64,000 nt of DNA from Paenibacillus curdlanolyticus YK9 (GCF_000179615.1 NZ_AEDD01000005.1:287928-351927); one strand, 5' to 3'; counted from the stretch's first letter, positions 41,285 to 51,103 are shown. Numbers and translations: made by a program. The notes: generated by a model from the letters alone, not told the origin.

Positions 41285-42996
41285 GGTGTGACCTCCCTTA
41301 AATAGATTCTAGCCTCATAAGGCTGAAGATGATTTTCAATCGACGTTTCATTCGTATCTGACGCTATATTGGATAGCAGTAATCGAACCGATTGATCCGC
41401 TAGCGCTTCATGGTTATCCATGTGAGCTGATGCAGCGGAGAAGTTCATAACAACGACCAGCTGTTCATTGCCTAACGTCCTTGTAAAGGCGAGAATGGAT
41501 GAATGCTCAGGGAAAACCGGTTCATATTTGCCATAGACGGCAACGAGATGCTGTTTGCGAAGGGAAATCAACTGCTTGTAATAGTTCAAAATGGAGGTTG
41601 GATCTTTCTCAGCAGCCTCCACATTAATCCGGCTCGCATTGGGATTCGCTTGAATCCATGGCGTTCCGGTTGTAAACCCGCCATGAGCCTGATCATTCCA
41701 TTGCATGGGCGTTCGAGCGTTGTCTCTGCTTGATTGGTGAATGGCGCTCATGATCCGATCCTCTGTCCAGCCTTCCTGCTGGGCATCACGGTAAAATCGA
41801 TGGGTAACGCTATCTCGATAGTCATCAATCGCATTCAACTTTACATTCGTCATGCCGATTTCTTCCCCTTGATAGATATAGGGGGTGCCTTCCAGCATAA
41901 ACATCAGTGTTGCCAACAGTTTGGCCGACTCAACGCGGAATGCTTGATCATCGCCAAATCGAGAAACCGCCCGCGGTTGATCATGGTTGCTCCAGTAATT
42001 GGCGTTCCAGCCTTTGCCGTGAAGTTTCGTTTGCCATTGATTAAGAATCTCTTTTAGCTGCGACAGCTTCCAAGGCCTCTTCTCCCAGCCCCCAAGATTA
42101 CCATTGCCGCTGTCCATGCTCATATGCTCAAAGTGGAAGACCATATTAAGCTCATCCCGATGTTCTTCTACATATAACAAAGCTTCCTCCGGACCCGTGT
42201 TAGCGGCTTCCCCGACGGTCATGATGTTATATGGACGAAACACTTCCCGATGGAGATGTTGAATGTGATCGTGCACTTTGGGCAGATTGGAGAAGAAATG
42301 ATGCGCGGATACGATTTTCTCATGGGCTGGCGCTTCCGCATCCGGGAACCCTTCCATTTTGACAATATGATTGATCGCATCGATACGAAAGCCATCCAAG
42401 CCTTTATCAAGCCACCATCGTACCATTCGATGAAGCTCCTCAATTAAAAGCGGATTTTCCCAATTGAGATCCGGCTGCTTTCGATTGAAAATGTGCAAAT
42501 AATATTCCTCGGATTGTTCATCATATTCCCAAGCGGAACCGCCGAAGAATGATCCCCAGTTTGATGGGGGCTCATTGTTTTCTTTTCCTTTTTTCCATAT
42601 ATAATAATCTCGTTTAGGGCTATCTTTGGATGCACGGGCTTCTACGAACCATGGATGCTCGTCCGAAGTATGGTTTAAGACGAGATCGGCGATCACCTTG
42701 ATTCCCTTCCGATGAGCTTCCGCTAATAAATGCTCGAAATCTTCCATTGTTCCGAATTCTTCAGACACCGCATAAAAATCGCTAATATCATAACCGTTAT
42801 CATCGTTTGGGGATTTGTAGAAGGGACAGATCCAAATGACGTCAACGCCCAGATTCTTCAAATAATCCAGCTTTGAAGTAATCCCATTAAGGTCTCCAAT
42901 ACCATCTCCATTGGTATCCATGAAACTTCTCGGGTAAATTTGATACGCTACGCTTTCCTTCCACCATTTTCTTTTCATAATTACTTCTTGCACCAT
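41278..42996 (-). CDS. GH13 alpha-glucosidase (oligo-1,6-glucosidase/maltase type)
   Basis: This 572-residue enzyme releases glucose from malto- or isomalto-oligosaccharides in the cytoplasm. It starts WWKESVAYQIYPRSFMDTNGDGIGDL. Region I is DLVLNHTSDEH, region V QPDLNWENP, region II GFRIDAINH (nucleophile Asp), region III TVGEAANT (Glu acid) and region IV YWSNHDQPR. The residue right after the nucleophile is Ala. Oligo-1,6-glucosidases usually have Val there and maltases Ala or Thr, so alpha-1,4 activity is likely. GAGGTGACTTCAC precedes the ATG at 42996. It is the first gene of the operon under the AraC regulator at 43105-43998. Confidence 0.9.
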   Translation of the reverse strand: MVQEVIMKRKWWKESVAYQIYPRSFMDTNGDGIGDLNGITSKLDYLKNLGVDVIWICPFYKSPNDDNGYDISDFYAVSEEFGTMEDFEHLLAEAHRKGIKVIADLVLNHTSDEHPWFVEARASKDSPKRDYYIWKKGKENNEPPSNWGSFFGGSAWEYDEQSEEYYLHIFNRKQPDLNWENPLLIEELHRMVRWWLDKGLDGFRIDAINHIVKMEGFPDAEAPAHEKIVSAHHFFSNLPKVHDHIQHLHREVFRPYNIMTVGEAANTGPEEALLYVEEHRDELNMVFHFEHMSMDSGNGNLGGWEKRPWKLSQLKEILNQWQTKLHGKGWNANYWSNHDQPRAVSRFGDDQAFRVESAKLLATLMFMLEGTPYIYQGEEIGMTNVKLNAIDDYRDSVTHRFYRDAQQEGWTEDRIMSAIHQSSRDNARTPMQWNDQAHGGFTTGTPWIQANPNASRINVEAAEKDPTSILNYYKQLISLRKQHLVAVYGKYEPVFPEHSSILAFTRTLGNEQLVVVMNFSAASAHMDNHEALADQSVRLLLSNIASDTNETSIENHLQPYEARIYLREVTPC

Positions 42997-43104
42997 GTGA
43001 AGTCACCTCGAAGATTGTTATTTCATCTCTTCGTTTATCGTAGCGGTATTGCAAGAAGCTTCCAATATCCGATACTACTCCATCATGATGCTATTCTGTT
43101 GTGA

Positions 43105-43998
43105 TTAACCTTCTCTGCCGTGAATGGTTTCGCCAGCCCTGGCTAGGATGGTGTCTTTAAAGCTTTTCGGAGAACAATGATGGACGCGTTTAAACAGCTT
43201 GTAAAAATGGGAGAGGTTCGGCAAGCCGACCTGCTCAGCAATCTGAGCAATGCTGAGATCTTCGGTCAGAAGCAAGCGTTCCGCATATTTGATTCTGCGC
43301 TGAATGACGTAGTCAGTGAAAGTGATGCCTAAGGTCTGTTTAAAGTATTTAAGGAAATAGGTATAGCTGAAATTGACGAGAAGACAAGCCTGCTCAACCG
43401 TTATTTTATCGGATAGATGAGCTTCCACATAATCGAAGACTGCCTTTAGCTTGGCATAGTTCATCGATTGGTTATGTTCCAATAGCTCCTCGTTATCATG
43501 CCGCAATAATAAGAAAAGAAATTTCTTAACCAAATAGTTAATGGCCATCTCATAGCCTCTTTGCTTCTGTTCATGTTCCTGCTGTACTTCCATGACCGTG
43601 TTGTATAATTGCTGCCGCAACGCCGAATGATCTCTAGACAATGCGTTTAACCTTGCCAAAGGCAGCAATGATTCCTGAAACAAATATAGGACGGACAGCA
43701 TGTTGGAATCCAGGAATGCCTCCAGCTCGAATTGAATCACAACATAATCGACCACTTCATTTTCTTTTCGCAGATCGAGATGGGGTTGGCTGGAGCCTAG
43801 AATTAACACATCACCCGCTCGCAAGTGATAAACTTCGGCCGGAGTATGGATTTCCATGCTTCCGGATCGCACAGCGATAATCTCTAGCTGCGGGTGAAAA
43901 TGCCAGCCATGCTGGCAAATTGTCGTCGTGTGAAAGCTGCGCACTTGAATACGAAGCAGCGGATCTTGATAGAGAATGGGTTCCTTGATTAGTTCCAT
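43105..43998 (-). CDS. AraC family regulator with cupin sensor
   Basis: This 297-residue regulator has an N-terminal cupin (about 15-105; HHFHPQLEI-type motif seen as GWHFHPQLEIIAVRSGSMEIH and LRAGDVLILGSSQPH) and a C-terminal double HTH (about 195-290; VEQACLLVNFSYTYFLKYFKQTLG, then IAEQVGLPNLSHFYKLFKRVHH). GGAGGTATCTATCTT before the ATG at 43998 sets the start, although the frame is open to 44055. It lies upstream of the GH13/GH13-like/SDR genes on the same strand with a 108-base gap and probably activates them in response to a sugar. Confidence 0.87.
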   Translation of the reverse strand: MELIKEPILYQDPLLRIQVRSFHTTTICQHGWHFHPQLEIIAVRSGSMEIHTPAEVYHLRAGDVLILGSSQPHLDLRKENEVVDYVVIQFELEAFLDSNMLSVLYLFQESLLPLARLNALSRDHSALRQQLYNTVMEVQQEHEQKQRGYEMAINYLVKKFLFLLLRHDNEELLEHNQSMNYAKLKAVFDYVEAHLSDKITVEQACLLVNFSYTYFLKYFKQTLGITFTDYVIQRRIKYAERLLLTEDLSIAQIAEQVGLPNLSHFYKLFKRVHHCSPKSFKDTILARAGETIHGREG

Positions 43999-44041
43999 AA
44001 GATAGATACCTCCTGTTGCTAGCACCGATCGTTTTAAAAAA

Positions 44042-44076
44042 AATGAAGCCGCCATCGCTTAGGATGTTGGCTTCAT
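44042..44076 (-). terminator. Terminator of the SLH-domain protein gene
   Basis: ATGAAGCC (44043-44050) and GGCTTCAT (44069-44076) form 8-base arms, 25 bases after the stop codon at 44102, with A/T runs outside. Confidence 0.7.
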
Positions 44077-44101
44077 ATTCGCATTTCCGAATCAGACTAC
44101 G

Positions 44102-46195
44102 TTATGGCGCCATATAACCGGCTTGATTATGACTGTATCCAATCGTTTCGCTCAAGTCAGCGGTCTGAACGTTATACACCTGAACATTCACAAAAGTTTG
44201 AGGGGATATATTTGCCAGACTGTCTACTTCTAGCGTAACCTCGTTCTCATGGCCAACGCCGCCCCAAGTCGCCGAATGAAAAGTGACTGAATCGTAGTTC
44301 ATGCCGTCCTGTATCGTCACAATATAGATGCCGGCCTCTGCCGAAATCTGGCTTACGTTCTTGCTGAACGTCAACTTAAGAAGGCTTCTCCCAGACGTAT
44401 TCGAGTCTCCCATATATTCCAATGCGTCTGCGGACAAGACCGCCGAGGGAGTGACCGTGATTTGCTGCGTCAGGATGTTGCTGTTGGCCATGCCGGATTT
44501 TGCTGCTATCGCTTTGACCGTAGATCCGGTTGAGACATAAAACGGTCCGTTGTACGCAATGGTGTACAGGTCATTCTGCGGATTCGTCGATGGATCATGA
44601 ATGCCGTCCGTCGTGTAGTAGATCGTCGCGTCAGGCGTCGTTGTGCTCAGTGTAACCAGGACGCTGCCGCTTGAGTCAAGCTGCTCCGCCGCAGGGGTTG
44701 CTACTTGTGCTTGCGCTTGTGTAATTGTGTACGACACGGACATGATTGCGCTGTTTGTCATGCCATTTTTTATAGCAATGGCTTTAATCGTCATGTTATC
44801 CGCAATTGTGATCGGATAGCTGTAAACGACGCCGTTCGTTGGGCTAGGCTCGCTGTTATCCGTCGTGTAGTAGATCGTTGCCCCTTCCGTCGCATCGAGC
44901 AATGATACGCTCGTGCCTACCGTTACAGCTCCGCCCGATACACTAGCGGTCGGTGTCGCAACCGTCTCAACCACGCTCGGCGTAGGGTTTGCCGGCAGCA
45001 CAACCTCAGCAGCTCCAACCGTATACGTTTTACTAGCTTGAAGGCCGCTGGCCGAATGGATCAATGTAACGAAAATCCGGTCACCCTTTAACATTGACGA
45101 GGTATCCGCTGTGACAGCCATACTTCTCAGGTCAATAGAAGCGGAAACCGAAGATCTGACTTCGAAGCCGGAGAGATCCTGAACCGTTTCGCCGAACTGA
45201 TTGATCGCCTTGAACGGGATATCGACCGCTTTCGAACGGGCAACTGTGTCGGACGCGGAGGTGAATTCAATTTTGGTGACTTTCTCGGCCTCTACAGTCA
45301 CGGCGGCAGTTGTTTTGTCTACAGCGGAGGCATCAAGGCCGGCTAAGGTAATGATGTAGCTTCCTGCTTCCAATTTTTTTGCAAAGGTCAAAGTAGCGCT
45401 TTTCGTATCAGCGGCCCATTCGACTTGCGCGCCTTCGGCTTTGGTGATGGATAGGCTGGCCTTCGTGGTATCAACGGGCTTATTGAAGGACACGTTGATT
45501 TTCTTCACGCTTACTTGCTTCGCTTCCGTAAGAGACACTTTCCCGGGAGAAACATACTGTTGTTTGGCTTCATATGCGCCTGTAAGGAGCAGATCGCGGG
45601 TAGCGTTGGCTTGGCCGCCGAACTTTCCGTCTGCGCCGTTTGCCAATAATTTTAGCTCCAGCGCCAGCGCGACATAACCCTCCGCCCAGTCGGATACCGT
45701 GCTGTCGTTGCCAGTCTTCGTTTTTGCTTCTGCGTCCTTGTTTAACGTCCGGACCAAGAACGTAGCCAGCTGTTCTTTGGTTACTTTGCCTGCCGGATTG
45801 TATGTACCTGCGCCATAGCCTTCCGTAACGCCGGCAGCTTTGAGTGCCTCAATGTAGGGCAGCGCATAACCATTGGCGGCATCATCTGCTTTGACGTCGC
45901 TGAAACTGGACGTTTTCAGATCTTTATTGACCTCTATGCCCGTAATCAATGCCGCAACCTTTGCGAATTGGGCGCGGTTCATCTCATCCTTGAGCCCGAA
46001 CGTCGTATCGCTGATGCCATCGAAAATCCCGGCGCTAATCATAGCGTCGAACTTTGCTTTCGTTGCCGCATCCAGATCCTTCAGGTCGGTAAAGTCGGCA
46101 GAAGTCTTCGCTGCCATGGTTGCAGGGAAGGTGAAGGCGGCCGCATTTATTCCCAGTAGAGCCGCTATTGAAAAGCTTAACATTCGTTTTTTCAT
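44102..46195 (-). CDS. S-layer homology (SLH) surface protein with chitobiase C-terminal-type repeats
   Basis: This is a 697-residue exported protein. The signal peptide is MKKRMLSFSIAALLGINAAAFTFPATMAA. Three SLH repeats (about 35-215) anchor it to pyruvylated secondary wall polymer: FTDLKDLDAATKAKFDAMISAGIF, FSDVKADDAANGYALPYIEALKAAG and VSDWAEGYVALALELKLL. Ig-like beta domains follow. Two CHB_HEX_C_1-type repeats then occur, with GATIYYTTDNSEPSPTNG and DATIYYTTDGIHDPSTNP. No enzyme domain is seen. GAAGGG nine bases before the ATG at 46195 supports that Met over the one at 46204. It is probably a structural surface protein. Confidence 0.88.
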   Translation of the reverse strand: MKKRMLSFSIAALLGINAAAFTFPATMAAKTSADFTDLKDLDAATKAKFDAMISAGIFDGISDTTFGLKDEMNRAQFAKVAALITGIEVNKDLKTSSFSDVKADDAANGYALPYIEALKAAGVTEGYGAGTYNPAGKVTKEQLATFLVRTLNKDAEAKTKTGNDSTVSDWAEGYVALALELKLLANGADGKFGGQANATRDLLLTGAYEAKQQYVSPGKVSLTEAKQVSVKKINVSFNKPVDTTKASLSITKAEGAQVEWAADTKSATLTFAKKLEAGSYIITLAGLDASAVDKTTAAVTVEAEKVTKIEFTSASDTVARSKAVDIPFKAINQFGETVQDLSGFEVRSSVSASIDLRSMAVTADTSSMLKGDRIFVTLIHSASGLQASKTYTVGAAEVVLPANPTPSVVETVATPTASVSGGAVTVGTSVSLLDATEGATIYYTTDNSEPSPTNGVVYSYPITIADNMTIKAIAIKNGMTNSAIMSVSYTITQAQAQVATPAAEQLDSSGSVLVTLSTTTPDATIYYTTDGIHDPSTNPQNDLYTIAYNGPFYVSTGSTVKAIAAKSGMANSNILTQQITVTPSAVLSADALEYMGDSNTSGRSLLKLTFSKNVSQISAEAGIYIVTIQDGMNYDSVTFHSATWGGVGHENEVTLEVDSLANISPQTFVNVQVYNVQTADLSETIGYSHNQAGYMAP

Positions 46196-46407
46196 CGGAT
46201 TCATCCCTTCGGGTGTTCTGTTTTAAAATGTGATGACTTTCAATAAAAATATCCAAAAAATATGTGAATAAGTGTAGATTCGACATCAAGTTGCAAATTC
46301 CTATACTTTGCTAAATAATTAAAGAATATTTTTGAGTAGTATCATCGTTATTTTTCGTGAACGGATAAAATAGAAGAACCCTAAAAAGGGGGGATGAAGA
46401 AGGAGCA

Positions 46408-47343
46408 ATGACAAAACAATGGCGTAAAATGATTGGGGCCACAACCATAACCTATACCCTTCTGATTCTATATTTTATGTTGCTTGGTTTTGGCAGGACA
46501 GGCACAGTACATCTGGAGAGGGATTTCACCTTTATTCTGCTGCCGGTCGATTTCTTTAGGCTGCCGAGCGTATCTGATCTGCTGCATCCAGCTCTGATGG
46601 ATCTTGTGGGCTTTGGAAACATCGCAGCCTTCGTCCCGTTTGGCCTATTGATCCCGTTGCTGTATCGCCTCCGTTTTGTTCGATTCATGACGCTGTTCAT
46701 CCTGTCCATTCTTGTGATCGAAACGATTCAGGCACTAACTTTGCTGGGCAGCTTCGATATGAACGACGTTATTCAAAACGCATTAGGCGCGGCAGTCGGA
46801 TTCGGGTCATACAAGCTTGGATGTCGTACAACAGACATTCGGCGAAAGATAGCTGTCACGAGCCTGTCCATTGTTGTCCTTATGATCGGGATTTGGGGGA
46901 GCTTTGGAATTGTCAGCAAGGTGTTTACCGAAGAGCTCGGCCCCTTCGTATCGTTAAATGAATGGAAAGACAGCACCGGAAAGCCCTCAACGGGAGCAAA
47001 GCCGTACAGCTTTGAAATTGGCGGTCAGAAGATAGAGCCTCAATATAACGTGTATAGCGCCGAAGGCAAAAAGGTTGAAACGTATACCTACATGCTAGGG
47101 AATAAAGAGCTTTATCTTTATCTGAATTATGGCATTCCTGATCAAGAGGATTTTCAAGGAAGCATAACGGCTTCCGTCGATGGGGAGGAGTTCCTGTCCA
47201 CGTCTGCAGAAAATCAGCGTCCTGAGTGGGACATGACTAGCATTTATCTCGAACGAGCTAAGGAGCTTACCATAACGATTGAGGGAAATGAACGGCTGTG
47301 GGATGTTGGATTTAGGGAAATGAAATATTCGTGGGAGTGGTAG
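46408..47343 (+). CDS. VanZ family membrane protein
   Basis: This 311-residue protein has a VanZ domain (about 1-150) with four or five helices: ATTITYTLLILYFMLLG, LVGFGNIAAFVPFGLLIPLL (the FVPFG motif), ILVIETIQALTLLG (E and Q) and MNDVIQNALGAAVGF (D, N and G). VanZ domains are linked to teicoplanin resistance and to glycan-related membrane functions. The C-terminal part (about 170-311) is an extracytoplasmic beta domain. AGGAG lies very close to the ATG. A possible five-codon ORF (46394-46411) overlaps the start by ATGA and may couple translation. Confidence 0.84.
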   Translation: MTKQWRKMIGATTITYTLLILYFMLLGFGRTGTVHLERDFTFILLPVDFFRLPSVSDLLHPALMDLVGFGNIAAFVPFGLLIPLLYRLRFVRFMTLFILSILVIETIQALTLLGSFDMNDVIQNALGAAVGFGSYKLGCRTTDIRRKIAVTSLSIVVLMIGIWGSFGIVSKVFTEELGPFVSLNEWKDSTGKPSTGAKPYSFEIGGQKIEPQYNVYSAEGKKVETYTYMLGNKELYLYLNYGIPDQEDFQGSITASVDGEEFLSTSAENQRPEWDMTSIYLERAKELTITIEGNERLWDVGFREMKYSWEW

Positions 47344-47521
47344 TACCGCAGGAATGTGGATACTATTTCCCGAGATGAGACGCGAAGTACACATAAATCG
47401 TATACAGCTAGGTGTCATTGGCTACTTTATGGAGGGATCCAGAAGGCTTGGCCAAGTCGAGGTTATTGAAATTGTCGGCTTGAACACAAACTTCTAGGCC
47501 CAACTAATGCCCTAAACAAAG

Positions 47522-47547
47522 AAGGATAGCCGAAGGCGGCTATCCTT
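47522..47547 (+). terminator. Terminator after the VanZ gene
   Basis: AAGGATAGCCG (47522-47532) and CGGCTATCCTT (47537-47547) are perfect 11-base arms with a 4-base loop and eight Ts. The region 47344-47521 shows nothing recognisable. Confidence 0.88.
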
Positions 47548-47640
47548 TTTTTTCTTTCATAAAACAAGGCAAATAAACGGTTTAACTTTCCTCATATATC
47601 ATGAAAACACCACTAAATTCACCTCGTAATCCCAATACAA

Positions 47641-47669
47641 TTAACAACAATTCCACAAGTATATATAAT
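47641..47669 (+). promoter_or_regulatory. Promoter of the TerD-domain gene
   Basis: TTAACA (47641-47646) and TATAAT (47664-47669) with a 17-base spacer in an AT-rich stretch, 42 bases before the start codon at 47712. Confidence 0.65.
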
Positions 47670-47711
47670 ATAACTATACTAAAATATTACACTCAGCGGA
47701 GGCATAGGATT

Positions 47712-50700
47712 ATGCTAAACGTAATTTCATTATCAAAGGGAGCTAACACTTCATTAGCCTCAGGTGGAAACGTTACAGTGGAGCTGCAATGGGCATCGGC
47801 TTCCGTCCTGGACGTGAGTTGTTTCATGGTGAATGCCGAGGGGAAGGTTCCATCCGATGCTTATATGATTTTTTATAATCAAACAACGGACCCCGAACAA
47901 AGCGTCTGTCTTGAGACAAGCGAAGCGAATAAAACGGTGTTTACGATGAATTTGGATGCGATCTCTCCAACGATACATAAGTGTTTCCTAACGGCCACGC
48001 TGGACGGCGACGAGACCTTTCATTCCGTTAACGGGTTAGGTGTCACAGCGAAGGTCCCGAATGGAGAAGTGCAGTATCAAGTTGACGATGCCACAGACGA
48101 GAAAGCGCTCGTGCTTGTAGAGATCTATCGTCATCAAGGCAGTTTCAAAATTCGGGCGATCGGAAGAGGCTTTAACGGAGGGCTGAAGCCATTAGCAGAG
48201 TCGTTCGGGGTTCAGGTGGACGAGGAGGAGCAGTCTTTGGTTTCTTCAGAAACGGAGCCGCTCACGCCCGTTGAGCCGACATTACCTCTGCTTCCTGCTA
48301 GCGAGCCTAATGCGGTCTCTGTAGACGCGATCATCGCACAGCTGAAGCGGGCTGGTTTAGAGGCCGAGCATCCGGAGGAGCTTAAGGCAAGCGAGTTTGG
48401 CGATAGACGAAAAGAAGGCAAGAGAATTTATGTCCCCAATCTGGGTGAAGGCAATGGGGGCAGACTATTTGAGTTCGGCACGCTAGCGGATTTACAGTTT
48501 GCAAAGCATCATTATGATCATTTGAGTGGTATTGGATTTTTCTCTCACACGCATGCAAGGGGACTATTCCTGCTTCAAATGAACGGTGCGATGAAGCATG
48601 ACGAGTTCGAGAAGTATACAAATGCCATGAATGACCTTATAACAGTAGATCACGAAGAGCATGAGAAAGCTGTTTATCATAACGCAGAACAAGCGGCTGA
48701 CATTGAACAAATGATACAAGATAAAATAGTCGATCTGCTAACGGAAAATAACGTAGAAAAACCGCCGCACGGCAGCAATCCAACGGGGCAGACCAATTTT
48801 TGCAGCAGCTGCGGTTCCCAGCTCGTACAAAACGCCAAGTTTTGCTCGAATTGCGGAACCCCGGTGGCAGCTCCCGTTCCCGTGGCCGCCGCTGCAGTTA
48901 ATCAGGTGGAGCTCGCTCCGGAAATGCCTGTGCGATCGGATACGGATACGCAAGCTAAAGCCGCCGCACCGTCCTCTTCCGTTACGTTCCAATTGTTGGG
49001 CCGCACGCTGTCCTTCTCGGAGGACATGGTGGAGTACAATAAGCTGAGAAGGATGTTCTCCACTTATGCGAGCAAAAGCAAAACGGATTTTGTTGCTTAC
49101 TACAATACCTATGTGAAGTCGTTTGATGATTTGTTTGATAAAGCATTTCCTACATTCATCGAGTCCGTCATCGCATCGCTGAAATTCGGTGTTTCTGTCC
49201 TGATGAAATATGATGTGGACGATGTTGATTTTGATCGATTGGCAAGCTTCGCGGCAGAAGATCTCGACATGCAGAAGTATATCGCTCCCTTCGTGGAAGC
49301 TGCCGAAAAAATCGAGGAGTACGCGGAAAGCTTAAGCAGCTACCGAGAGCTCTCAAGAGCTGGACGAAGCAGGTGGCAGGGCGGAGGATTCGGGCTTGGC
49401 GGGGCGATTAAAGGCGCGCTAACCGCCGGCGTTTTAAATATGGGAACCGGAATGGTCAGAGGAATAGGCGATTCCCTGACTAATGCAGGAGACAGGGCGA
49501 AGATCGCTGGCATGAAAAAAGATATTTTCACCGATCATCGAACGCTGGCTTTATTAACCGAGGGCGTGCATGAATGCTGCTTCGGCGTGTTCTTTAGCGT
49601 CTGGCAGATTCTTGAGGATGAGGATCGAATACCGGTAATTGCGTTCGACACGGAAAGGTTGAATGCCCGGGCCAACAATTTGGTTGAGCATTATGCAAGC
49701 GACAAGTCACTTTACAACAAAGCTGTCGATGCGCTGTGTGAATGCATTCAGCATTATCCGTACTCGGTTTCTTATTATACGAATCTTTATTCTATCGCCA
49801 GAGACTCCCGGCAGGAGGCACTCAAGGCAGCGAAGTACTTTGGATTGGAATCCGAATACCGGGAAGCAATTGTCGATTTGGACCGTTCCCGCTTAGCCAA
49901 CATAAAAGCTATGCCGGATGACACGCTGGAACAGATCGCTGCAAAGCGCCAGAAGCTTAATGGGCTGCGGCAAGACAATCCGGATATAGATGTGAACGCA
50001 TTGCAATCTTCTCTGGGAGAGAAGAAGAACCTTCTCACGCGGCAGATGAAGCAGCAAGCATCGGTGGCAGCGGGCCTTGAGCAAGTGGGCGCTATTCGCA
50101 AACCGATTGATGAAGCGATTAGAAACGGCAATCTAGCATATGTTTGGGCCCAAATCGACAACGGTAACGTTTATGCGGAATACGCATTGGAGAAGCATTA
50201 CAAAGACACGGTTTGTCATAACAGCATTGAGAAGTACAACGTTTCGGAAATGGAGAGCCTCCTGAGCGATGTCCAGAAGCGGGCGAATAGCGGGCATATC
50301 TATGCCCAATACCTGATAGCTGACATGGAATATGCCATGTACGGGCGGGACCGCCGCAATTCATCCAAAGAAAAAGCGGCAGCAAGCGTCGTAATCGATA
50401 TGGCGGCAAAAGGAAACATTTCTGCAATCGCTATGCAGGGCTTCTGGGGTAGCCAAGGCTACAATAATGCTACATCAAACAAAAGCAGCGCTATTGCTTT
50501 GCTGGAGAAAGCAGCCAGCCGCCAACAGCCTACGGCTTTGGCTTGGCTCGGTTCCTTTTATCGATCGGGAGAGCATGGACTGTCCATAGATAAAGAGAAA
50601 GCGGAAATGATGCTGAAGCTAGCGGCGACGTACGGCCAACCGTATGGAATCAAAGAGCTGGATAAGCTGAACAGTGGGTCTACGAGCTCAAGCTGCTTTA

Positions 50701-51008
50701 TTACGACCGCGGTGTGCCGTTCGTTGGGCCGCGCGGATGATGGATATGAGCTGACCGCTTTTCGCGCTTTCCGTGACAACTGGCTCTCTGAACAAGCGGA
50801 TGGCGAGCGCTTAATTCAGGAGTACTACAGCGTAGCGCCGATTATTGTAAATCATATCGATGCGGAGGCAGACAGGGAAACGATTTACAGCCGGATTTGG
50901 AACGATTACTTGGAAGCATGCTTGCGGGCAATTGAAAATGGCAGCTATCAGCGGTGCAAGGATATTTACTGTGGGATGGTAAACGATTTGAAGCTCCGTT
51001 ATCTTTAG
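47712..51008 (+). CDS. TerD/zinc-ribbon/Sel1/CFI-box multidomain protein
   Basis: This is a 1098-residue cytosolic protein. Residues 1-170 are a TerD domain (VISLSKG start, SVLDVSCFMVNAEGKV, MIFYNQTTD, VEIYRHQGSFKIRAIGRGF), whose calcium-binding acids are reduced to Asp34. Residues 200-345 form an unassigned domain (YVPNLGEGNGGRLFEFG, FFSHTHARGLFLLQMNGAM). Residues 364-381 are a zinc ribbon (CxxC-N10-CxxC). A Gly-rich amphipathic segment (about 556-600) could touch membranes. Sel1/TPR-like helices (about 650-985) follow. The end is a CFI-box (CFITTAVCRSLG, 995-1006). The start at 47712 has CGGAGGCATAGG. No TerC, TerB or kinase partner is nearby. TerD proteins belong to stress and phage-defence networks. 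Confidence 0.85.
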   Translation: MLNVISLSKGANTSLASGGNVTVELQWASASVLDVSCFMVNAEGKVPSDAYMIFYNQTTDPEQSVCLETSEANKTVFTMNLDAISPTIHKCFLTATLDGDETFHSVNGLGVTAKVPNGEVQYQVDDATDEKALVLVEIYRHQGSFKIRAIGRGFNGGLKPLAESFGVQVDEEEQSLVSSETEPLTPVEPTLPLLPASEPNAVSVDAIIAQLKRAGLEAEHPEELKASEFGDRRKEGKRIYVPNLGEGNGGRLFEFGTLADLQFAKHHYDHLSGIGFFSHTHARGLFLLQMNGAMKHDEFEKYTNAMNDLITVDHEEHEKAVYHNAEQAADIEQMIQDKIVDLLTENNVEKPPHGSNPTGQTNFCSSCGSQLVQNAKFCSNCGTPVAAPVPVAAAAVNQVELAPEMPVRSDTDTQAKAAAPSSSVTFQLLGRTLSFSEDMVEYNKLRRMFSTYASKSKTDFVAYYNTYVKSFDDLFDKAFPTFIESVIASLKFGVSVLMKYDVDDVDFDRLASFAAEDLDMQKYIAPFVEAAEKIEEYAESLSSYRELSRAGRSRWQGGGFGLGGAIKGALTAGVLNMGTGMVRGIGDSLTNAGDRAKIAGMKKDIFTDHRTLALLTEGVHECCFGVFFSVWQILEDEDRIPVIAFDTERLNARANNLVEHYASDKSLYNKAVDALCECIQHYPYSVSYYTNLYSIARDSRQEALKAAKYFGLESEYREAIVDLDRSRLANIKAMPDDTLEQIAAKRQKLNGLRQDNPDIDVNALQSSLGEKKNLLTRQMKQQASVAAGLEQVGAIRKPIDEAIRNGNLAYVWAQIDNGNVYAEYALEKHYKDTVCHNSIEKYNVSEMESLLSDVQKRANSGHIYAQYLIADMEYAMYGRDRRNSSKEKAAASVVIDMAAKGNISAIAMQGFWGSQGYNNATSNKSSAIALLEKAASRQQPTALAWLGSFYRSGEHGLSIDKEKAEMMLKLAATYGQPYGIKELDKLNSGSTSSSCFITTAVCRSLGRADDGYELTAFRAFRDNWLSEQADGERLIQEYYSVAPIIVNHIDAEADRETIYSRIWNDYLEACLRAIENGSYQRCKDIYCGMVNDLKLRYL

Positions 51009-51044
51009 GGCTATTTCTAGCAAAAGGGCAGGCCATCCCACGAG

Positions 51045-51065
51045 GCCACTCCATCAAGGAGTGGC
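51045..51065 (+). repeat. First copy of the terminator hairpin (no T run)
   Basis: GCCACTCC-ATCAA-GGAGTGGC follows the TerD gene by 37 bases. An identical 21-base hairpin lies at 51530 after the repeat array and has the T run that this one lacks (here it is followed by TTCAGG). The array thus sits between two copies of one element. Confidence 0.85.
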
Positions 51066-51103
51066 TTCAGGCCGTCGAGAAGTCTCGATGGTCTTTTGAT
51101 CGG

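Noticed and set aside
47344-47521. Possible gene remnant between VanZ and its terminator
   Set aside because: A short open stretch ending near 47498 has no start in frame and no recognisable similarity.
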